64,000 nt of DNA from Polynucleobacter sp. es-EL-1 (GCF_018687975.1 NZ_CP061310.1:1674001-1738000), one strand, 5' to 3'; counted from the stretch's first letter, positions 42,984 to 52,780 are shown. The notes: generated by a model not told the origin, from the sequence alone. Numbers and translations: made by a program.

Positions 42984-43013
42984 ATTCTACATAAGATTAA
43001 TGGTGCAATGCAA
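42984..43013 (-). promoter_or_regulatory. Promoter of the candidate sRNA
   Basis: On the minus strand TTGCAT (43013-43008) and TAGAAT (42989-42984, 5/6 to the -10 consensus) are 18 bp apart. The predicted start near 42977 fits the first stable structured part of the RNA. Confidence 0.5.
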
Positions 43014-43133
43014 GAATCTTGATCAAAATCAATTTTTTGTGGTTTTTGGGCCCAAAAATGCGGTTTTTAATACCCAATTAAATTGGTAAACTATTGATAA
43101 TCTTCATTAATTTGCACAAATAAGGCTGCTGAT

Positions 43134-43556
43134 ATGGAATGTCAAGTTTCTTGGTTGGGTAGTGGCGGAATGGCTTTTTCTGCCAAAACTGGTAGCGGTC
43201 ACCAACTTAAAATGGACGGGCCGCCTGATGCTGGCGGCCAAAACAGCGCCCCAAGGCCTATGGAGCTTATTCTGGCTGGAACTGGCGGTTGCTCCGCATT
43301 TGATGTGGTGTTAATCCTACAGCGTGCAAAACAGGCGGTTAGCGCTTGCGACGTCAAACTCACGGCTGAGCGGGCAGAGACAGAACCAAAAGTCTTTACC
43401 AAAATTAATCTTCACTTTACGGTCACCGGCAAAGATTTAGAGCGCCCTAAAGTAGAGCGGGCTATAAAGCTTTCTCATGAAAAGTACTGTTCTGCCACCA
43501 CTATGTTGGCAAAAACCGCGGAAATCACTTACAGCATTGATATCGTTTCAGAATAA
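43134..43556 (+). CDS. OsmC/Ohr-family (YhfA-like) protein
   Basis: This 140-residue protein has the OsmC fold with two conserved cysteines, Cys53 (GTGGCSAFDVVLILQ) and Cys119 (HEKYCSATTMLAK), which in the family form a peroxide-reducing thiol pair. It resembles the YhfA branch, whose function is not settled, more than Ohr itself. AAGG lies eight bases before the ATG. The gene ends three bases before the 3' end of the convergent rnpB. Confidence 0.88.
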   Translation: MECQVSWLGSGGMAFSAKTGSGHQLKMDGPPDAGGQNSAPRPMELILAGTGGCSAFDVVLILQRAKQAVSACDVKLTAERAETEPKVFTKINLHFTVTGKDLERPKVERAIKLSHEKYCSATTMLAKTAEITYSIDIVSE

Positions 43557-43558
43557 GT

Positions 43559-43867
43559 GCAGAGTCAATCGATAAGCCGGATTCTGTCGCCCAGATTTGC
43601 ATCTAGGGGCAATCATTCCTCTAGGCCGGCAGTTACCTGACGGCTCAAGCTCCCTACCCGCAGACTCAGCGGGTCGCCTCATCGTCTGCTTACTTGGGAT
43701 TGCTCCAGGTGGAGGTTACCGCGTTTCACCGTAACTAAATACGCTCGTCTCTGTGGCCCTATTCCTCACGTTGCCGTGGATGGCCGTTAGCCATCACCCT
43801 ACCCTATGGAGTCCGGACTTTCCTCCCCCTCAATAAAGAGGCGGCGATTGCCCAATTGACTCTGCGC
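43559..43867 (-). ncRNA. rnpB: RNase P RNA (M1 RNA, bacterial type A)
   Basis: This is the catalytic RNA of ribonuclease P, which matures tRNA 5' ends. On the minus strand the 5' end GCAGAGTCAAT pairs with the 3' ATTGACTCTGC to form P1. The core motif GAGGAAAGTCCGGACTCC (conserved region I) lies near 43808-43827, and the 3' GAATCCGGCTTATCGAT is the typical terminal segment with the conserved CGGCTTAT. The length of about 309 nt is slightly short of the E. coli RNA. It lies between osmC and pyrC. Confidence 0.97.
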
Positions 43868-43871
43868 CTGC

Positions 43872-43901
43872 AGTCTAACGCAGTCGTAGAAATTTAGTCA
43901 G
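43872..43901 (-). promoter_or_regulatory. Promoter of rnpB
   Basis: On the minus strand CTGACT (43901-43896) and TAGACT (43877-43872) are spaced by 18 bp. The predicted start at about 43865 coincides with the first base of the P1 stem of RNase P RNA, which supports the assignment. Confidence 0.55.
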
Positions 43902-43929
43902 AAAATGAATACGGTGAGGAAGAAGTTAC

Positions 43930-44994
43930 TTAAGCTAAAGACCAGGCAATGGTCTCGCCCGCTCTGAGTGGAACTATTGTGGCATCCCCTAAAGGAAGCT
44001 CAACGGGGATAGCTTGACTTTGCTTTACCAAGGTAATTTTTTTGCTATTGCGCGGCAAAGAATAAAAATCCGGACCAAAGAAGCTAGCAAAACCCTCTAG
44101 GCGATCTAACTTGCCAACACTTTCAAAAGCCTCGGCATATAAACCTAAGGCATTAAAGGCGCTGTAGCATCCTGCGCAACCACAAGACGTCTCTTTGGCA
44201 CCCTTAGCATGAGGGGCACTATCAGTACCCAAGAAAAAACGGGGGTTACCACTCGTAGCTACCTCAAGCAAAGCTAGGCGATGCTCTTCACGCTTGAGTA
44301 CTGGCAAACAGTAGTTATGCGGACGAATACCACCAGCAAAAATAGCATTACGGTTCATCAGTAAATGTTGAGGTGTAATGGTTGCTGCAATCGTATTGGG
44401 ATGGTTAACTGAGTCCTGTGCATCGCGCACATAGTGAGCTGCCTGCTTAGTAGTGATGTGCTCAAACACAATCTTGAGTTCAGGAAAATCTTTTCGCAGT
44501 GGAATTAGCACGCGATCAATGAACACCGCTTCCCGATCAAAAATATCAATGTCCGCAGTAGTCACTTCGCCATGCACCAGTAATGGCATCCCAACTGCTT
44601 GCATTGCTTCCAGAGCGCCATAGCAATGCTTGATGTCACTCACGCCAGCATCACTATTGGTGGTAGCGCCTGCCGGGTATAACTTGAAAGCAGTAATGCC
44701 CTCAGACTTTGCTTTTCTTACCTCATCAGCCGAGGTGTTGTCCGTCAAATACAAAGTCATCAAGGGTGTAAAACTGCTGATACCCATGGCCTTGAGATTC
44801 AATTGAATACGCGCACGATAAGCCTTGGCTAAATCTACCGTAGTGACTGGAGGCTTGAGATTGGGCATGATGATGGCACGGGCAAACTGTCTTGCTGTAT
44901 CTGCCAATACATCCTTCATGACATCCCCATCACGAATATGTAAATGCCAATCGTCAGGTTGAATTAATTCAATTTTGCTTGGGCTGGTAGACAT
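43930..44994 (-). CDS. pyrC: Dihydroorotase PyrC (class II)
   Basis: PyrC cyclises carbamoyl aspartate to dihydroorotate in pyrimidine synthesis. The binuclear zinc site is visible: DDWHLHIRDGD (His-x-His), FKLYPAGATT with the carboxylated Lys, LLVHGEVT, FEHITTK and GTDSAPHAKGAKE with the catalytic Asp. The ATG at 44994 gives 354 residues, close to E. coli. An upstream ATG at 45033 would overlap the preceding gene by 29 bp. It is ten bases downstream of the glycerate kinase gene. Confidence 0.95.
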   Translation of the reverse strand: MSTSPSKIELIQPDDWHLHIRDGDVMKDVLADTARQFARAIIMPNLKPPVTTVDLAKAYRARIQLNLKAMGISSFTPLMTLYLTDNTSADEVRKAKSEGITAFKLYPAGATTNSDAGVSDIKHCYGALEAMQAVGMPLLVHGEVTTADIDIFDREAVFIDRVLIPLRKDFPELKIVFEHITTKQAAHYVRDAQDSVNHPNTIAATITPQHLLMNRNAIFAGGIRPHNYCLPVLKREEHRLALLEVATSGNPRFFLGTDSAPHAKGAKETSCGCAGCYSAFNALGLYAEAFESVGKLDRLEGFASFFGPDFYSLPRNSKKITLVKQSQAIPVELPLGDATIVPLRAGETIAWSLA

Positions 44995-45004
44995 AGTTAG
45001 GGTA

Positions 45005-46330
45005 TCAATCGATGAGGATGATGCGAAAGTCATTAACGTTAGTTAGTGTAGGGCCAGTTTCCACCAAAGCATTCAATTGTGCAAAAAAACCATAGCAATC
45101 ATGCTGTGCCAAAAATTCTGTGGGAACCAATCCTTCTGCTTGAGCAGCCTTCCGAATCTGGGGCGTAAACCATGCTCCTGCATTTTTTTCACTTCCGTCG
45201 ATACCATCAGTATCAGCCGCTAGTGCAGCAATATTGTGCATATCCTCACTAGCATTGAGTAAAGACAAGAGATACTCACTGCAACGACCGCCACGCCCTT
45301 TAATTCCAACGGGTAGGGTCACCGTACATTCGCCGCCAGATATCAGCGCTACAGCACGCTTGTCTGATTGCTTGCCTTGCAATAATTCTCGAACGGCAGC
45401 CGCTTGTTCAATGCCAACCGCTTGCGCCTCTCCCGTAATCGTATCTCCCAAAATGATGGGCTCATAACCATGATCGCGCACATATTGTGCGGCCGCCTCA
45501 AGACTCTTGTAAGCGGTAGCAATCACATGATTGTTGACCTGTACATTCTTGAGATCTGCTTCTTTTAAAGTCTCCGGAATTTCGCCAGCATTGCCACGGC
45601 TCAGATGATTTGGAACTGAAGTCGGAATAGCTCCTGCTCCCAAATGGTATTTAGCCAAAATATCAAGAGCATCTTGATAAGTCGAGTAATCAGGAGCACA
45701 TGGTCCACTGGCAATATCTGCTGGGGAATCACCCGTCACATCCGAAATAATCAAAGCCTCTACGCGTGCGCCTCGAGCAATAGCCAGCCTGGCTAAATTT
45801 CCACCCTGAATAGCGGACAAGTGCTTGCGTACAACATTCATTTCCTCAATAGGAGCTCCAGAGCGCAGAAGTGCTTCAGTAGTCTGGCGCATATCATCAA
45901 TGCTGATCCCAGGCTGGGGAAGCGTGAGCAAACTCGAACCTCCGCCAGAGATTAAAGCGATCAACACATCCCCTTGCTGCAATTGACCCACCAAACGAAA
46001 TATCTCTTTAGCCCCATCCATACCTGCTTGATCAGGCACCGGGTGACCAGCTTCCACTATTTGAATCTTTTGAGTAGGAGAACCGTGGCCATAACGGGTC
46101 AGCACAAGGCCAGATAAATCCACCTGTGGCCAACACTGGTTTGCAAAGTCCTCCATTGCGCTAGCCATAGAGGCACTCGCCTTGCCAGCACCCACCACGA
46201 GACAACGACCTTTAGGCTCTTGCCCCGCGGGAAATATTTGATGCAAATACTGAGGAACAATCTTTTTAGGATCTGCAACTGCTAATGCGGCTGCGAAGGC
46301 ATTCTTTAGGATTGATTCTGCTTGGCTCAT
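45005..46330 (-). CDS. ttuD: Glycerate 2-kinase family protein (DUF4147/MOFRL, TtuD-like)
   Basis: The 441-residue protein has the DUF4147 N-terminal region with VVGAGKASASMASAMEDF and ALISGGGSSLLTLPQPG, plus a C-terminal MOFRL domain with GGRCSEYLLSL and AADTDGIDGSEKNAGAW. TtuD-type enzymes phosphorylate glycerate from tartrate, hydroxypyruvate or glyoxylate metabolism. No glyoxylate genes are adjacent, so the pathway link is inferred from the family. It lies nine bases downstream of the ABC exporter gene. Confidence 0.9.
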   Translation of the reverse strand: MSQAESILKNAFAAALAVADPKKIVPQYLHQIFPAGQEPKGRCLVVGAGKASASMASAMEDFANQCWPQVDLSGLVLTRYGHGSPTQKIQIVEAGHPVPDQAGMDGAKEIFRLVGQLQQGDVLIALISGGGSSLLTLPQPGISIDDMRQTTEALLRSGAPIEEMNVVRKHLSAIQGGNLARLAIARGARVEALIISDVTGDSPADIASGPCAPDYSTYQDALDILAKYHLGAGAIPTSVPNHLSRGNAGEIPETLKEADLKNVQVNNHVIATAYKSLEAAAQYVRDHGYEPIILGDTITGEAQAVGIEQAAAVRELLQGKQSDKRAVALISGGECTVTLPVGIKGRGGRCSEYLLSLLNASEDMHNIAALAADTDGIDGSEKNAGAWFTPQIRKAAQAEGLVPTEFLAQHDCYGFFAQLNALVETGPTLTNVNDFRIILID

Positions 46331-46339
46331 GTGACTATT

Positions 46340-48163
46340 CTAATCAAGAGTAGCGCGTTCTTGCATTTGCCACATTTCAGCATAAGGCCCTTTTGCCGCC
46401 AGTAAATCAGTATGGGTGCCCCGCTCTACTATCTGCCCATGCTCCATCACCAATATTTGATCGGCATGCACAATAGTAGACAGTCGGTGAGCAATGATTA
46501 AAGTGGTACGGTTTTTTGCCAAACTCAATAACTCTTCCTGAAAAGCGCGCTCTGTTTTGGAGTCTAAAGCGGATGTGGCTTCATCAAAAATGAGCATAGC
46601 TGGTTTTTTGAGAAGCGTTCGCGCTATGGCGACACGCTGCTTTTCGCCACCGGAAAGCTTGAGTCCACGTTCACCTACCTGCGTATCGTAACCCTCTGGA
46701 AGGCGTTCGATAAACCGGTCAATTTGCGCCGCTCTGGCAGCTTCATGCACCTCCTCGATTGAGGCACCTGGATCTCCATAAGCAATGTTATAGCCAATGG
46801 TGTCATTAAATAAGACTGTATCTTGTGGAACAATGCCAATCGCTTTACGCAAACTCGCTTGAGTGACATCTTGAATATTCTGACCATCAATTAAAATTTT
46901 TCCAGACTGCACATCATAAAAACGAAACAGGAGGCGAGCTAAAGTACTTTTACCTGCACCGCTTTGACCAACTACGGCTGTAATAGTCCCAGCAGGGATA
47001 TGAAAGCTGACATCGCGCAAGATCTCTCGCTTAGCATCGTAATGAAAAGAAACATGATCAAAACGTACATCCGGGCCACGGCTGTAGTTATCAATATGCA
47101 GCGGCTTTGCATGCGGGGAGTCTGCAATTTCTTTTTCAGTATTGAGTAGCGAAAACATACGATCCATATCGGTGAGAGCCTGCTTAATCTCCCGATAAAT
47201 CACGCCTAAAAAGTTCAACGGGATATAGAGCTGAATCATTAAGGTGTTGACCAATACCAAATCACCTAAAGTCATCGAACCGTCAATCACTCCCAGCGTT
47301 GCACGCCACAAAATTAACACCAAGCCAACCGCAATAATCGTTTGCTGTCCAAAGTTCAATACAGCTAAAGATTTTTGTGACTTCACTGCCGCCGCTTGAT
47401 AGCGCATGAGGTTTTGATCGTAACGGCTTGCTTCAAAAGCCTCGTTACCAAAATATTTAACAGTCTCAAAATTGAGCAAGGAGTCAATGGCCTTTTGATT
47501 GGCCTTTGAATCCATATCATTCATCGTGCGACGAAAATGAGTACGCCACTCAGTGACAACTACTGTAAACCCAATGTAGAGCACTAATGCAGTAAAGGTA
47601 ATAGCAGCAAACCAAATATCGTATGCATAGGCTAAGTAGCCAAGCACCAAACAAAACTCGATTAAGGTAGGCAGAATGCTATAGAGCGAGTAAGAAATCA
47701 GCGACTGAATACCACGTGTGCCACGCTCAATATCGCGACTTACCCCACCAGTCTGACGCGCCAAATGAAAACTTAACGCTAAAGCATGTAGATGCTCAAA
47801 TACTTGCAAGGCCACTTTGCGAACTGCATTTTGAGTCACCCTGGCAAAAAGGGACTCACGTAGTTCAGTAAATAGGGATGCAGAGATTCTGAGTAAACCA
47901 TAAGCCAAAATGAGTCCGGCCGGTACGACTAGCAATGCTTGAGGAGAATCAGCTCTAATATTTAACGCATCTATTAAGCGCTTCATCAATATTGGAATGC
48001 CAAGATTGGCAACCTTGGCAGCTACTAGGCAAGTCAGAGCAATAGCAACCCGAAACTTATATTCCAACAGATAGGGCAATAGATCTCGAATGACCCGCCA
48101 ATCACTTCCCATTGAGGATTTGGTGTTTGCTGCAGTTTGATGGTGCCCTGATAAGTGTCTCAT
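46340..48163 (-). CDS. Atm1-type ABC exporter (fused permease and ATPase)
   Basis: The 607-residue half-transporter has a six-span exporter domain (about 30-320) and one nucleotide-binding domain with Walker A GQSGAGKST, signature LSGGEKQR and Walker B MLIFDEATSALDSKT. The segment DIERGTRGIQSLISY and the RQTGGVSRD loop resemble the Atm1/ABCB7 (heavy-metal or glutathione-linked) subgroup rather than MsbA. The likely cargo is a glutathione conjugate or polysulfide, inferred from the group. It lies nine bases downstream of nudB. Confidence 0.9.
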   Translation of the reverse strand: MRHLSGHHQTAANTKSSMGSDWRVIRDLLPYLLEYKFRVAIALTCLVAAKVANLGIPILMKRLIDALNIRADSPQALLVVPAGLILAYGLLRISASLFTELRESLFARVTQNAVRKVALQVFEHLHALALSFHLARQTGGVSRDIERGTRGIQSLISYSLYSILPTLIEFCLVLGYLAYAYDIWFAAITFTALVLYIGFTVVVTEWRTHFRRTMNDMDSKANQKAIDSLLNFETVKYFGNEAFEASRYDQNLMRYQAAAVKSQKSLAVLNFGQQTIIAVGLVLILWRATLGVIDGSMTLGDLVLVNTLMIQLYIPLNFLGVIYREIKQALTDMDRMFSLLNTEKEIADSPHAKPLHIDNYSRGPDVRFDHVSFHYDAKREILRDVSFHIPAGTITAVVGQSGAGKSTLARLLFRFYDVQSGKILIDGQNIQDVTQASLRKAIGIVPQDTVLFNDTIGYNIAYGDPGASIEEVHEAARAAQIDRFIERLPEGYDTQVGERGLKLSGGEKQRVAIARTLLKKPAMLIFDEATSALDSKTERAFQEELLSLAKNRTTLIIAHRLSTIVHADQILVMEHGQIVERGTHTDLLAAKGPYAEMWQMQERATLD

Positions 48164-48172
48164 TAATCTATC

Positions 48173-48631
48173 TTAGTCATTTCCTACTCTGGGTGCAGCG
48201 AAGAGCTGCAAAATAGCATCCCGATTACTTGGTGAAAAACATCTTTTAGCAGCCTCTTTGTAAGGCAGCCATTGGAAAGCAACATGCTCTCTTGGGGCTA
48301 AGGAAATCGGAGTGCTATCAGGAACCAATAAAGAAAACCAATGCTCTGTATTGCTTGTAACGCCAGGGGCATAGCGATATCGCCATTGAGGATAGATCTC
48401 ATATTCGATCTGATGATTCATATTCAGGAGTGCGCCAGAAGGTAGTGACCGAACATCAATACCCGTTTCCTCATGAACTTCCCGGGCAGCAGCTATAGCC
48501 AAATCTTCATCGGGAGAATCGAGACTACCGGTGACCGATTGCCAAAAATTAGCCTTATCAGCCCGCTCAATTAGCAAGACCCCCCCATTCGATTTGTAGA
48601 TGACTACTAAAACCGAAATGGGGATTTTCAA
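48173..48631 (-). CDS. nudB: Dihydroneopterin triphosphate pyrophosphatase NudB
   Basis: This 152-residue Nudix hydrolase removes pyrophosphate from dihydroneopterin triphosphate in folate synthesis. The Nudix box runs from GSLDSPDE to REVHEETGI. The start MKIPISVLVVIYKSNG and the block WRYRYAPGV are typical of NudB. The location just downstream of aspS is the common betaproteobacterial arrangement and supports NudB over other Nudix enzymes. Confidence 0.9.
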   Translation of the reverse strand: MKIPISVLVVIYKSNGGVLLIERADKANFWQSVTGSLDSPDEDLAIAAAREVHEETGIDVRSLPSGALLNMNHQIEYEIYPQWRYRYAPGVTSNTEHWFSLLVPDSTPISLAPREHVAFQWLPYKEAAKRCFSPSNRDAILQLFAAPRVGND

Positions 48632-48653
48632 GATACTTTAAGTACGCTCTAAC

Positions 48654-50453
48654 TTAAGCTGCTGGTGCTGCTTGACGCAAACGAATATGCAACTCGCGTA
48701 ACTGACGCTCGTCAACAGGACTAGGGGCTTGTGTTAACAAACACTGTGCACGTTGCGTTTTAGGGAAAGCAATCACATCACGAATAGATTCTGCACCAGT
48801 CATCATCGTCACAATACGATCCAAACCAAAAGCAATACCACCATGTGGAGGAGCGCCGTACTGCAAAGCATCTAGCAAGAAACCAAACTTGGCTTGCGCT
48901 TCTTCAGCGCCAATCTTTAAAGCGCGGAATACTTGACTCTGTACTGCCTCTTGATGAATACGTACAGAACCACCACCGATCTCACTTCCATTGAGCACCA
49001 TATCGTATGCCTTGGCTAAACACTTGCCTGGATCAGACTCTAGATACTGCATATGCTCATCTTTAGGACTGGTGAATGGATGATGACAAGCAACCCAACG
49101 AGCTTCGCCTTCGTCATAATCAAACATCGGGAAATCCACTACCCACAATGGCTTCCAACCCTCAGTGGAGAGGCCATGCTCTTTGCCCCAAGGGGAATGT
49201 CCAATTTTCAAACGTAAATTACCGATAGCATCATTAACGACTTTTTCTTTATCTGCACCAAAGAAAATAATGTCGCCATCTTTCGCGCCAGTGCGCTTCA
49301 AGATACCTTCGATGGCAGCATCGTGTAAATTCTTCACGATGGGAGACTGCAAGCCATTGCGGCCTTCAGCAACAGAGTTCACTTTGATCCATGCCAAACC
49401 TTTGGCGCCATAGATGCTGACAAATTGAGTGTAGTCATCAATTTCACTACGGCTAATCTCAGCGCCACCAGGAACGCATAAACCAACTACACGTCCGCCT
49501 GCTTGATTGGCCGCACCAGAGAAGACTTTGAAATCCACATCCTTCATTAAGTCTGTGAGTTCGGTAAACTCAAAATTGACTCGTAAATCGGGCTTATCAG
49601 AACCAAAGCGCGCCATACCCTCTGAATAAGGCATGGTTGGGAACGGATTGGGCAACTCCACATTCATGGTGACCTTGAAGATATGACGAATCATATTTTC
49701 AAATAGCTCACGAATTTCTAATTCATCTAAGAATGCAGTTTCACAATCGATCTGGGTAAATTCAGGCTGGCGATCTGCACGTAAATCTTCATCACGGAAA
49801 CACTTGGTAATTTGGTAGTAACGATCAAAACCAGCCACCATCAATAATTGTTTGAATAACTGTGGGGACTGCGGCAAAGCAAAGAACTGACCATCATGTA
49901 CGCGTGATGGCACTAAGTAATCTCGTGCGCCCTCTGGAGTACTCTTTGTCAACATCGGTGTTTCAATATCAATAAAGCCAGCAGCATCGAGATAGCGACG
50001 GCACTCCATTGCAACGTTATAACGCAAACGCAAATTCTTTTGCATCTGTGGACGACGCAAATCTAAGACGCGATGGGTAAGGCGTGTGGTCTCAGAAAGA
50101 TTGTCATCTTCTAACTGAAATGGAGGCGTGATCGAAGCATTCAAAATCACTAAACTATGACAGAGCACTTCAACCTTACCGCTTACTAGATCAGCGTTTT
50201 CAGTGCCAGCAGGACGTGCACGCACCAGACCTTTAATCTGAATACAGAACTCATTGCGCACTTGCTCAGCTAAGGCAAACATTTCAGGGCGATCAGGATC
50301 ACATACCACCTGAACAAAACCTTGATGATCACGCAAGTCAATGAAGATCACACCACCATGATCGCGGCGGCGATTGACCCAACCAGAGAGGGTAACTTCT
50401 TTTCCAATGAGTGATTCAGTTACCTGACCGCAGGTATGGCTTCGCATCGACAT
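48654..50453 (-). CDS. aspS: Aspartyl-tRNA synthetase
   Basis: This 599-residue class IIb enzyme has an N-terminal OB-fold (TLSGWVNRRRDHGGVIFIDLRD), class II motif 2 in ITKCFRDEDLRADRQPEF, the bacterial GAD insertion domain (about 285-420) and motif 3 in GGIAFGLDRIVTMM. AESIRDVIAFPKT is typical of bacterial AspRS. The bacterial type may be non-discriminating where tRNA(Asn) is charged indirectly, which cannot be judged here. Confidence 0.98.
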   Translation of the reverse strand: MSMRSHTCGQVTESLIGKEVTLSGWVNRRRDHGGVIFIDLRDHQGFVQVVCDPDRPEMFALAEQVRNEFCIQIKGLVRARPAGTENADLVSGKVEVLCHSLVILNASITPPFQLEDDNLSETTRLTHRVLDLRRPQMQKNLRLRYNVAMECRRYLDAAGFIDIETPMLTKSTPEGARDYLVPSRVHDGQFFALPQSPQLFKQLLMVAGFDRYYQITKCFRDEDLRADRQPEFTQIDCETAFLDELEIRELFENMIRHIFKVTMNVELPNPFPTMPYSEGMARFGSDKPDLRVNFEFTELTDLMKDVDFKVFSGAANQAGGRVVGLCVPGGAEISRSEIDDYTQFVSIYGAKGLAWIKVNSVAEGRNGLQSPIVKNLHDAAIEGILKRTGAKDGDIIFFGADKEKVVNDAIGNLRLKIGHSPWGKEHGLSTEGWKPLWVVDFPMFDYDEGEARWVACHHPFTSPKDEHMQYLESDPGKCLAKAYDMVLNGSEIGGGSVRIHQEAVQSQVFRALKIGAEEAQAKFGFLLDALQYGAPPHGGIAFGLDRIVTMMTGAESIRDVIAFPKTQRAQCLLTQAPSPVDERQLRELHIRLRQAAPAA

Positions 50454-50469
50454 AACAATTTCCTATAAA

Positions 50470-51123
50470 TCAAAAATGACGTGGTGACTTCGCTACAGTC
50501 AAACCACTTGAACTGGTGGGGGGGACGGATCCCATGGACACAATGTGCTTTAACGCTTCCTCAACACTCATCTCTAACTCAATAGTGTTGGCGCGCGGCA
50601 CGATCATAAAAAATCCTGATGTGGGGTTTGGAGTGGTGGGTAAAAATACATTCACGTAGTCCTCACCCAACTTTGAGGCAACCTCTTTAGCTGGAATGCC
50701 AGTCTGAAATGCAATAGCCCAAGATTCAGAATGGGGGTAGCGAATCAATAAAGCTTTACTAAAAGCTTGGCCACTACCGGAAAATAAAGTGGAGGAAACT
50801 TGTTGAACGCTAGAGTAAATGGAGCGAACAATTGGAATGCGATTCATGAGCTGGTGCCATATCTTCATCCACCATTGCCCAGCAAAACTAATGGCCAGTA
50901 CACCTGTCAGCATGATCACTGACACCACAATCAAAATACCCACTCCAGGTAACTCACGGAAATGGCGTAAATCTCCAGCAAACTGATTGGGGAAAATAGT
51001 GATGAGGGCTTGCATGACAGAGCCAAAAACACTGTCGAGCAGACCCAGGCCCCCTGCAATCACCCAAATAGTGATTGACATTGGTGCCCACACCAAGATG
51101 CCTGCGATAAAGTATTTTTTCAT
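50470..51123 (-). CDS. DUF502 family membrane protein
   Basis: The 217-residue protein has two membrane spans (about 5-28 and 60-85) and a conserved cytoplasmic or periplasmic domain. DUF502 marks include IPIVRSIYSSVQQVS and VFLPTTPNPTSGFFMIVP. The function is unknown. In this lineage it commonly precedes aspS, and the gap here is 16 bp. It follows ubiB by 64 bp. Confidence 0.9.
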   Translation of the reverse strand: MKKYFIAGILVWAPMSITIWVIAGGLGLLDSVFGSVMQALITIFPNQFAGDLRHFRELPGVGILIVVSVIMLTGVLAISFAGQWWMKIWHQLMNRIPIVRSIYSSVQQVSSTLFSGSGQAFSKALLIRYPHSESWAIAFQTGIPAKEVASKLGEDYVNVFLPTTPNPTSGFFMIVPRANTIELEMSVEEALKHIVSMGSVPPTSSSGLTVAKSPRHF

Positions 51124-51187
51124 GTGCCTATGCTTAAGCTTTGCCTAACCTGGCATTTTAGCGGTTTAAGCGAGGACCGGCGACAGA

Positions 51188-52774
51188 CTAATGCAGCCCA
51201 AGGCCAATAATCAATATTCCGAGCAAAAAACCACCTGCAAAGAGCAGGGCGCCCACCAATAGGCGATGGGTTCGCCTTTCTTGCTGCAAAAGACCTTTTA
51301 GGACCTCTAATTCAAGATTTTGCTCTTTTTGTGCCCCACGGTCACGGGCTAAGCTTTCGGCTATCAGGCGCGGTAAGGTGGGCAAAATCTGCGCCCAAGT
51401 AGGCGCCTCAGCCTTGACCCCATCGACTAGGGCGCGCCACCCAAGCTGCTGACTGACCCATTTCTCTAAGATCGGCTTAGCGGTTTTCCATAAATCCAAA
51501 TCAGGGTCAAGCTGCCGAGCCAGCCCTTCAACATTTAACAAGGTCTTTTGGAGCAGGGTTAACTGAGGCTGAATCTCCACCTTAAAACGACGTGACGTTT
51601 GAAATAACCGCATCAATACGATGCCCAAAGAAATCTCTTTTAAGGGGCGGTCAAAGTAAGGCTCGCAAACGGAACGGACGGCGCCCTCGAGCTCCTCCAC
51701 GCGAGTATCTGCCGGAACCCAACCAGATTCAATATGCAATTCCGCCACGCGTCGGTAATCACGATTGAAAAATGCCAAGAAATTTAGAGCAAGATAACTT
51801 TTATCAGATTGACTGAGCGCTCCAACAATTCCAAAGTCCAAAGATATGAAGCGGCCAAATGTTTGTGGCTCTAGACTGATCATGATGTTTCCTGGATGCA
51901 TGTCTGCATGAAAGAAGCCATACTGAAATACCTGGGTAAAAAAGATCTCCACACCATCAGCAGCCAACTTTTTAAAATCAACGCCTGCAGCGTGCAACTC
52001 TGCTGTTCTCCCAATAGAGATACCATGCATTCTTTCCATGACGATGACATTGGTGTGACATAAATCCCAATACATTTCTGGAATCATCAACTTGGTAGAG
52101 TCAACAAAATATCTGCGAAGCTGGCTGGCATTTGCTGCTTCTCGCATCAGATCTAATTCATCATGTAAATAAGTATCAAACTCCTTTACATTCTCGCGAG
52201 GCTTTAAGCGACGACCATCTTCTGAACTGCGCTCAATGATTTTTGCTAAGTCATATAACAAAGCAAGATCTCCATCAATCACTGGCAAGATGCCTGGGCG
52301 CAATACCTTGACTGCTACAGCACGACCCTCCCACTCAGGGTGTTTCAGGGTGCCACGCAACAAACCGAAATGCACTTGAGCAACAGAAGCGCTGGCAACA
52401 GGAGTGGCATCAAAGCTAATAAATATTTCTTCAATGGATTGACCAAGTGCTACTTCAATTAAACGACAAGATTCTTCATTGGAGAATGGCGGAACCTGGT
52501 CTTGCAACTTCGCCAATTCATTAGCAATATCTTCTGGCAATAAATCACGTCGGGTAGAGAGCACCTGTCCAAACTTGACAAAGATGGGGCCAAGCGCCTC
52601 TAGCGTCAAACGGATCCGCTCCCCCCGAGGTAAATCTTGACCGGGGGATATCCAACATAGAATCGTTACTAGACCTTTTTTAATGCCAGGCTTGAGAATA
52701 TCGCGCAGCAAGGGCAACATGCCGTATCGCCAAGCAGTGAAAAAAATAAACGAAAGACGAGCAAGTCGACGCAC
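51188..52774 (-). CDS. ubiB: Ubiquinone biosynthesis atypical kinase/ATPase UbiB
   Basis: UbiB is an ABC1/ADCK-family ATPase needed for ubiquinone synthesis and probably lipid extraction. It has the KxGQ motif (FVKFGQVLSTRRDLLP), the Ala-rich loop ASASVAQVHFG, catalytic HADMHPGNIM and metal motif LDFGIVG. Two C-terminal membrane helices (about 485-528) anchor it. At 528 residues it is near the E. coli length. It lies six bases after ubiJ. Confidence 0.95.
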   Translation of the reverse strand: MRRLARLSFIFFTAWRYGMLPLLRDILKPGIKKGLVTILCWISPGQDLPRGERIRLTLEALGPIFVKFGQVLSTRRDLLPEDIANELAKLQDQVPPFSNEESCRLIEVALGQSIEEIFISFDATPVASASVAQVHFGLLRGTLKHPEWEGRAVAVKVLRPGILPVIDGDLALLYDLAKIIERSSEDGRRLKPRENVKEFDTYLHDELDLMREAANASQLRRYFVDSTKLMIPEMYWDLCHTNVIVMERMHGISIGRTAELHAAGVDFKKLAADGVEIFFTQVFQYGFFHADMHPGNIMISLEPQTFGRFISLDFGIVGALSQSDKSYLALNFLAFFNRDYRRVAELHIESGWVPADTRVEELEGAVRSVCEPYFDRPLKEISLGIVLMRLFQTSRRFKVEIQPQLTLLQKTLLNVEGLARQLDPDLDLWKTAKPILEKWVSQQLGWRALVDGVKAEAPTWAQILPTLPRLIAESLARDRGAQKEQNLELEVLKGLLQQERRTHRLLVGALLFAGGFLLGILIIGLGLH

Positions 52775-52780
52775 GATGAA

